A stretch of 64,000 nucleotides of DNA, taken from Tubiluchus corallicola (lineage: Eukaryota; Priapulida; Priapulimorpha; Priapulimorphida; Tubiluchidae). Numbering within the stretch: position 1 is the first letter of the stretch; each line of letters starts with the position of its first letter. The stretch spans positions 421,173-485,172 of the forward strand of contig JAQGDQ010000007.1 of the NCBI GenBank assembly GCA_030141605.1, written 5' to 3'. The notes beneath the pieces were generated by a model. It saw only the letters and a program-made list of their open reading frames with translations, did no database searches and was not told where the DNA came from. The position numbers and the translations under genes are program-made. Shown one piece after another: positions 56,201-62,200 of this stretch.

Positions 56201-59200
56201 CTTTGTGTACAGATGTGGTGACTGTCATACAATGATGCATTCAATTTCCTGGTAGATTAAAATGGAAATATTTGAAGACCAAATTGTAAAAAATTTGTGG
56301 TCTTGTAAATGTGGCACTTTTGTTTATGATAGTAAATTCTTTTAATTTTTTTAGATGCACCTAACCATCAAGGATGCTTTGCATACTACAAGCCAGACAT
56401 ACACTTTCCAGTTACTGTACCTCTCAGTGGAGTAAATGATTTAGATGATATTTGTTTGATAAACTGTACAGATAAAGGCTATTACTATGGCAGTGTACAT
56501 TGTTCACAGAACGGAGAATTCTCGTGTAAATGTGGGAATGGATTTCCTTTTAGGAAATTTTCATTGAATTGTGCAAGATGTGTAAAGACAACAACTGGAA
56601 CATGTCCAGGAAAAAATGCAGTATCTGTTTACTCTACTGAAAGTAAGCATTTTTGGATATACACTGTTAAGCAATTATTCCTATTCTAATCAAGAAAGAA
56701 ATGTGATTGATTACTACATCCAAATATCTGTTCCATAAAATTATTTTGTTTTCCAAGACAGATCATATTCTCAATGTATTTTGCAGCACTCTTACTCTTA
56801 GTCTTTCTTACTCTGAGTATTTTTTAATTTACATTATCTTTATATACATTATTTTTATTCGTACTTTATTTTGTACACCACTTTGGGTTAGTTAGTTAAG
56901 TTAAACATAAAAAACAACAACACTATTTACATACACATACAAACTATATATTTGTTATCAGTATTTGTATGCAAATACTAAACAGTTGCTAAGTAACTTA
57001 TGATTATTTCATTTGTTCATTACTTTAGGTGTTCGTCATATGTACCTTCGATCCCATATAAACATTCCTTGATTGTAATGACATAGACAATTAAATTAGC
57101 GATACAACGCTCCATAAAAACGTCTAAGTTCAGTTTCTTAAACTAAAAAATATGTAAACACTCAAATGTCTTACATTAAATCTGATAATGCTTCTAGCAT
57201 CACTATACACAGTTTTTCATATTGCGATTAATAGTAAGTCTTATTCATGTTTTTTCATTATGGGTAAGAAAACACTATGATTGGCTGCCGTTAACCTTGT
57301 ACTTATAGGTCACATAAATAATGCAAAACATGCATATCATGCAATAGTGAAAAAAAAGTGAATTTCAATTTACAAATTACAAAATTACTGAATGTCAGGT
57401 GTTTTTAGCAGAAATATTCATAAATCTGATGAGATGATAGCAGTAAACAATTCAGTGTTTAAAAAAACAAAGCCAGTGTGACAGTTGAACATAGTACTTA
57501 AATTAATGTATACAAACTAACTGTTAAAGCATCTGATAGTTTTTTGATAAACTTTCCTTCTTATAATTTAAGTTTGTGCATGTTTTTTGGCAATTTGCAC
57601 TAGTTTAACAGCGTGACAAATTATTCTTCAGCTCTAAGTGTCGTTTTTGTTTGCTTGCATAAAAAGTTAAGAAATATCTTTTTTCCAGCAGTGCTGCCAT
57701 TCATAATTCTGTAAGAAAATACATTTTTAATTAGCATATTGAAGTTATAAAATTAATGTGAATACACATGTTTGGTTTATCAGGTTTGTTTTTAAAGCAT
57801 TGATTATTAAATGTCATGTTTAGATAACTGGCACCTTTGCTTTAAGCAGTAAGCTTTTCTGTGATTAGTTTTTTCTATGTACATTTTTATCTTCTAGATT
57901 TTGAGTTTACTTCGAAAATCTTGGGATGCTGGGAAGATAGAGATCCTGATGCAGAACAGCCTCATAATGGAGAAAGAGACATGTCATACCTGATTACATT
58001 TCAGAATTTGACACCTGAAAAGTGCAAGCTGCATTGTTTGGAACTTGATTATGCATTTGCAGGCTTACAGAATGGAACTGAGTGTTATTGTAGTAATTCG
58101 TATGGGAGATACCAACCTTCCAGAAACCCTTGTAACATGAAATGTGGCAGTACTAGTGAACGTTGTAATTTGCATGATAAATCTTGTTTAACTTGTGGTG
58201 GTGAGTGGGCATTAGAGGTTTATCCTTCAAGTGGTGAGTATTTGTGTAAATTTGTAATTTTGAAATACACCCATATCTCGGTTTGCTGGACCTCGCTTTT
58301 ATGGATATCGGAAGACTCGGGCAAAATCTGGACCCCTAAAATGTCTCACATACTACGGACACAGTCTGTTGTTTTGCGAGCTGACTGCTAGTTGGTGGGC
58401 TATCACTTTGTTTACATTATTACATCAGTGTAAACAAGCAGTGTGTAATGAAATGTGTGTTGCTCGTATTGTTTCCAAGACTACATAAAAATAGTAAAAG
58501 CTGATTGGTCACACACAAAAGTATCTTATTTAAGCATATGCAGAAATATTATACAGTCAATTACACAGAGTTATTTGTGTCAATTGCCAACAGTCTTTAT
58601 ATACTTTTGCATGGGAGCTATCTGTACTAGATGTTTTTGAGACAATCAGGCGATTTATTCTACATTACTGTGAGTCTAATACGCAGCGCTAACTGTGTAT
58701 TAGCTTTGTATCGGTAAATACGGACAATTGGAACTTCATATTTTGCAAACTGAGATATGAGTGTATGTGTTAGCTCTGTTGGTATATGTAAATTATCTGC
58801 ATTTACTAATTTGTTTATAAGTATAGTTTTAGAGACTAGCACTGCTGCCACTTCACTATTCTTGACAACTTATACATCTAATGAAGCATTTTAATTTTTG
58901 TGTATTAATTCTCATTGAAAATTTAATTTTACATTGGACTCACAGAAGGAGGAACAGAAGGTGAAAACCTGAAAATACATTATTCATCACATTTCAGTCA
59001 GGTTCCAAGTTCCGAGTTTAGTTAAATTAAAATTGATTATTGAATTAAATTAGTAAAACCAAGTAAATAAAACACTACCTGTAACATTTGTGCATTATTT
59101 ATTATACTAATTTCAATTTAATCCAAATGTTACACATTGTGCTTTTGTAGCCTTTTGCTTACAAATGTAAACTAGTTAATAATTGATTTGTACCATTGTT

Positions 59201-62200
59201 GCATTTGTGTTGTTGTTGTTTGTTGTTGTTGTTGTTGTTGTTTGCTGTTGCTGTTGTTTATCAAAAGCAGCATCATTGCTGTTGCTGTTGTTGATGAAGA
59301 TGTTGACTGTGATTATCTTGATGATAACGATAACAGTGACAATGATGTTTTCCTGTTAGAAGAAAATTTGGAAGGAAGTTTAGCCAGAAATTTTTGTATT
59401 CAAGGATTTTTTTGTATTCCTCAAATATTTTTAGGGTTTTGCTACTCTGATAATTAATATTATAAGTACTTTTTTGTTGCTATTGTCTCAAGGCTTGATT
59501 AACTCATTTTTTACACTTTTCAGCTTTAGTATCAGCAGCTGTTAATGAAACTGATTAACTTCATTAAAATCACTAACATTGCGTGTATTGTGTTAGAATT
59601 TTTTGCATTGTCTTTCCTTTTTAACCTGTTGAAAAATAGCCATGGGCTAATGTTGTCCTTAGTAAAATTTTAACAATAGATAAAATTTTTACTACTTGCT
59701 ATTACTACAAGTTTTTATTTTGGTTATTCTGCCTTGCCTAACCAGTGTTTAATTTTTTCTATTGTTCTAGACTTTGTGCCTGGAGAAGAACTGGGAACTG
59801 GTTGCTTTAGACAAATTCAAACAGATGCTTTTGATGAATCTACCATCTTAAGAAGACAAAGCATGTCGGCAAGAATGTGTGTTGGTCACTGCTATGAACT
59901 GGGTATATGTTGTTTAATTTACTTGCTTTACAATTATTCTGGGTGAAATCTACAGTCAAAGTTGTGGTAAATTAGAAAAATTAGTATAATTTCCAAAAAA
60001 AACATAACTTTTGGACACTAAGCATTTATTAATTTCTTTTCTCAAGTCATGATACTACCCTGGTCTCTAATGTGAATTATGCAAGACGTCGTATGTCTAA
60101 TTTAATTAAAAAATGGTATTTTTTCTGTGCTTACCAAAATTATATTGTATTTTACATTGTATTTTAAAAAAGCTTCACACTCATTAAATAAGTCACTTAT
60201 TCCATGCTATGCATCTAATACACTTTTCGTCAGAATATTTGTATGCTCTGTGCAACATTTTCACTGTGGGAATGTGCAATCGGTTGTATTTGTTTAACAT
60301 TTTTAGGTGCAGTAGAGCATGTTGGCTTTGTGCAGGAGAAGTTTCAGTTTAAGTAAAACAAGACCCAATTTGCAAAGTGTTAAAAGAGTTATTGCGTAGA
60401 CCAAAAGTTACATTACAGATTTAGAATTTATAGTTTGCAATGTTTCATGACAGTCACCAATTTCCATTAACTGACCACCTTCAGAGCTTGATGCTGTAAC
60501 CATTGAGTCCCTGTTCTACTTGTAATTTCTTCTTTTATTTTGGAATCCTAATTAGTACAGATATTTGTCAGAAAACATTGCAGTTGTGCAGTAGCAAATA
60601 TTTTGTTTGGATAGTTGATCCTTATTCTCACTCTCATGTGTCTCTGTCTATTTGTCTTTCTGTTTTTATTTTTATTTTTACGCAGAACATGACTTTGCTG
60701 TGTTGACTAATTATGATGAATGTAAGTGCACAAGCAACACAGTTTTCCAAGCTGAAGGTGACACTAAACACTGTGCACCGTGCGGTGGTTCCTGGAATGG
60801 GAGAAACAATCAGTACGGTCTCTGTGGAAGGAAAGGTTACGTCGGCGTGTACAGAGTTTATTCTGGTAGGTTAAGATAGAAATTAAGAAAATATAATTTA
60901 TTGTTTTGCTTCATTCTACTAAATTGCTAAATCAAAGTATTCTAAAATAAACTATAAATCACGGGTTGAGTGTCAGATCCAGCTGTATTTGGATCTTCAA
61001 GTTTTTCACGTTTAAGAGGTTTAAACAATAGTCAGAGACTTTGACTGCTGTTCATCACAGCATATGAACTAACTTGCTTTGCTGCACTCGATTTATGATG
61101 TATGTGACGAAGCTTGCTATAATTCCTGTACAGAGTTATTTAAAAAGATAAAAAATAGCTTATTAAGCAAATTTAACTGCTTTGTTGTACGGAAATTTAT
61201 CTTATTATTGTAACTTGTATAGATTTACTGCATTTGGATTCTTGGAATCTACCGCGTATAGAACGTCCAGTTTATTCAACATGCACTTTCCAAAGTGCTA
61301 ATAAATGGATAAGTTCATCTTCTAGTAGGCATCGTTAATATTTGTATAATCCATACACTTAGCTGATTCTTGGAAACTGTTACAAACTGATCAGATCCAG
61401 TTGAGCCCCACACAAATGCCAATAAGTAGCTCCTCATGATGCTGTTTATCATTGTATTTTTGGCTTTAAAAGCTGTGCTGTAATTCATACGTAATGTCAA
61501 TGTAATCCATTTCAAAAAGCTGTTTTTCAGCTCAGAAATGCTGCAACTATGTAAAACTGGTTCAACTGTGACAAGCTGAAAATGCCTGATTTTGAATATC
61601 TACAACTTTTGAATCACTTTAAGCATTTCACTTATCTGTTGAACTCCACTGAGCTTACGTGTCTTTTCTTTGCAGTATGGAAAGAGGCTCGTCATGAGTA
61701 TAGAGGATGCTGGAGATTCCCATCTACTCTCACTTTTGCGACATCTTTTATTAATATAAATTCCGCCTACGAATGTCTATATAAATGCAATGAACTCAAA
61801 ACAACTCAATCTGAACATTATTTCGTACTTCTTGGCCAACAAAATGGTGACAGCGTCTGTCATTGTGACGACAACTTAGGAACAGGAAATGCTATTGCAC
61901 CTGCTGATTTTTCTTGCAGTAAATGCCCTAATGAAGAAAGTGGTTACTGTGGCATGGATAAAGATGTGTATGCAGTGTATGACACAGGAGGTAACATGCA
62001 TTGACGGAATTATTCAGTATTATATGTAAACTATGTATTTAGTTGTGTATAGGCAATGTTGAGTAGTAAGAATGAGATTTAATATGCTACTAAAATATGC
62101 TATAGGTTACTTACACTTTTTTATTTTGTGTCAAATGTTGGTGAACCCAAGAGTGGATGATATTGCTCACTCATCGGGAAGGTCCGTGTTTCCTTCCGAT

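Larger units (their letters stand above)
51800..59770 (+). other. Introns of cassette 9
   Basis: Introns of about 373, 1,244, 2,434, 1,255 and 1,537 bp. They hold a TTG/TTA microsatellite (52553-52601), a nested transposon block (54835-55784), a TA-flanked MITE (58268-58763) and a GTT microsatellite (about 59200-59300). The D-E intron (56643-57897) shows nothing recognisable. Confidence 0.55.

Noticed and set aside
59188-59457. Cys/Val-rich 89-codon frame
   Set aside because: Produced by translation of the GTT microsatellite.
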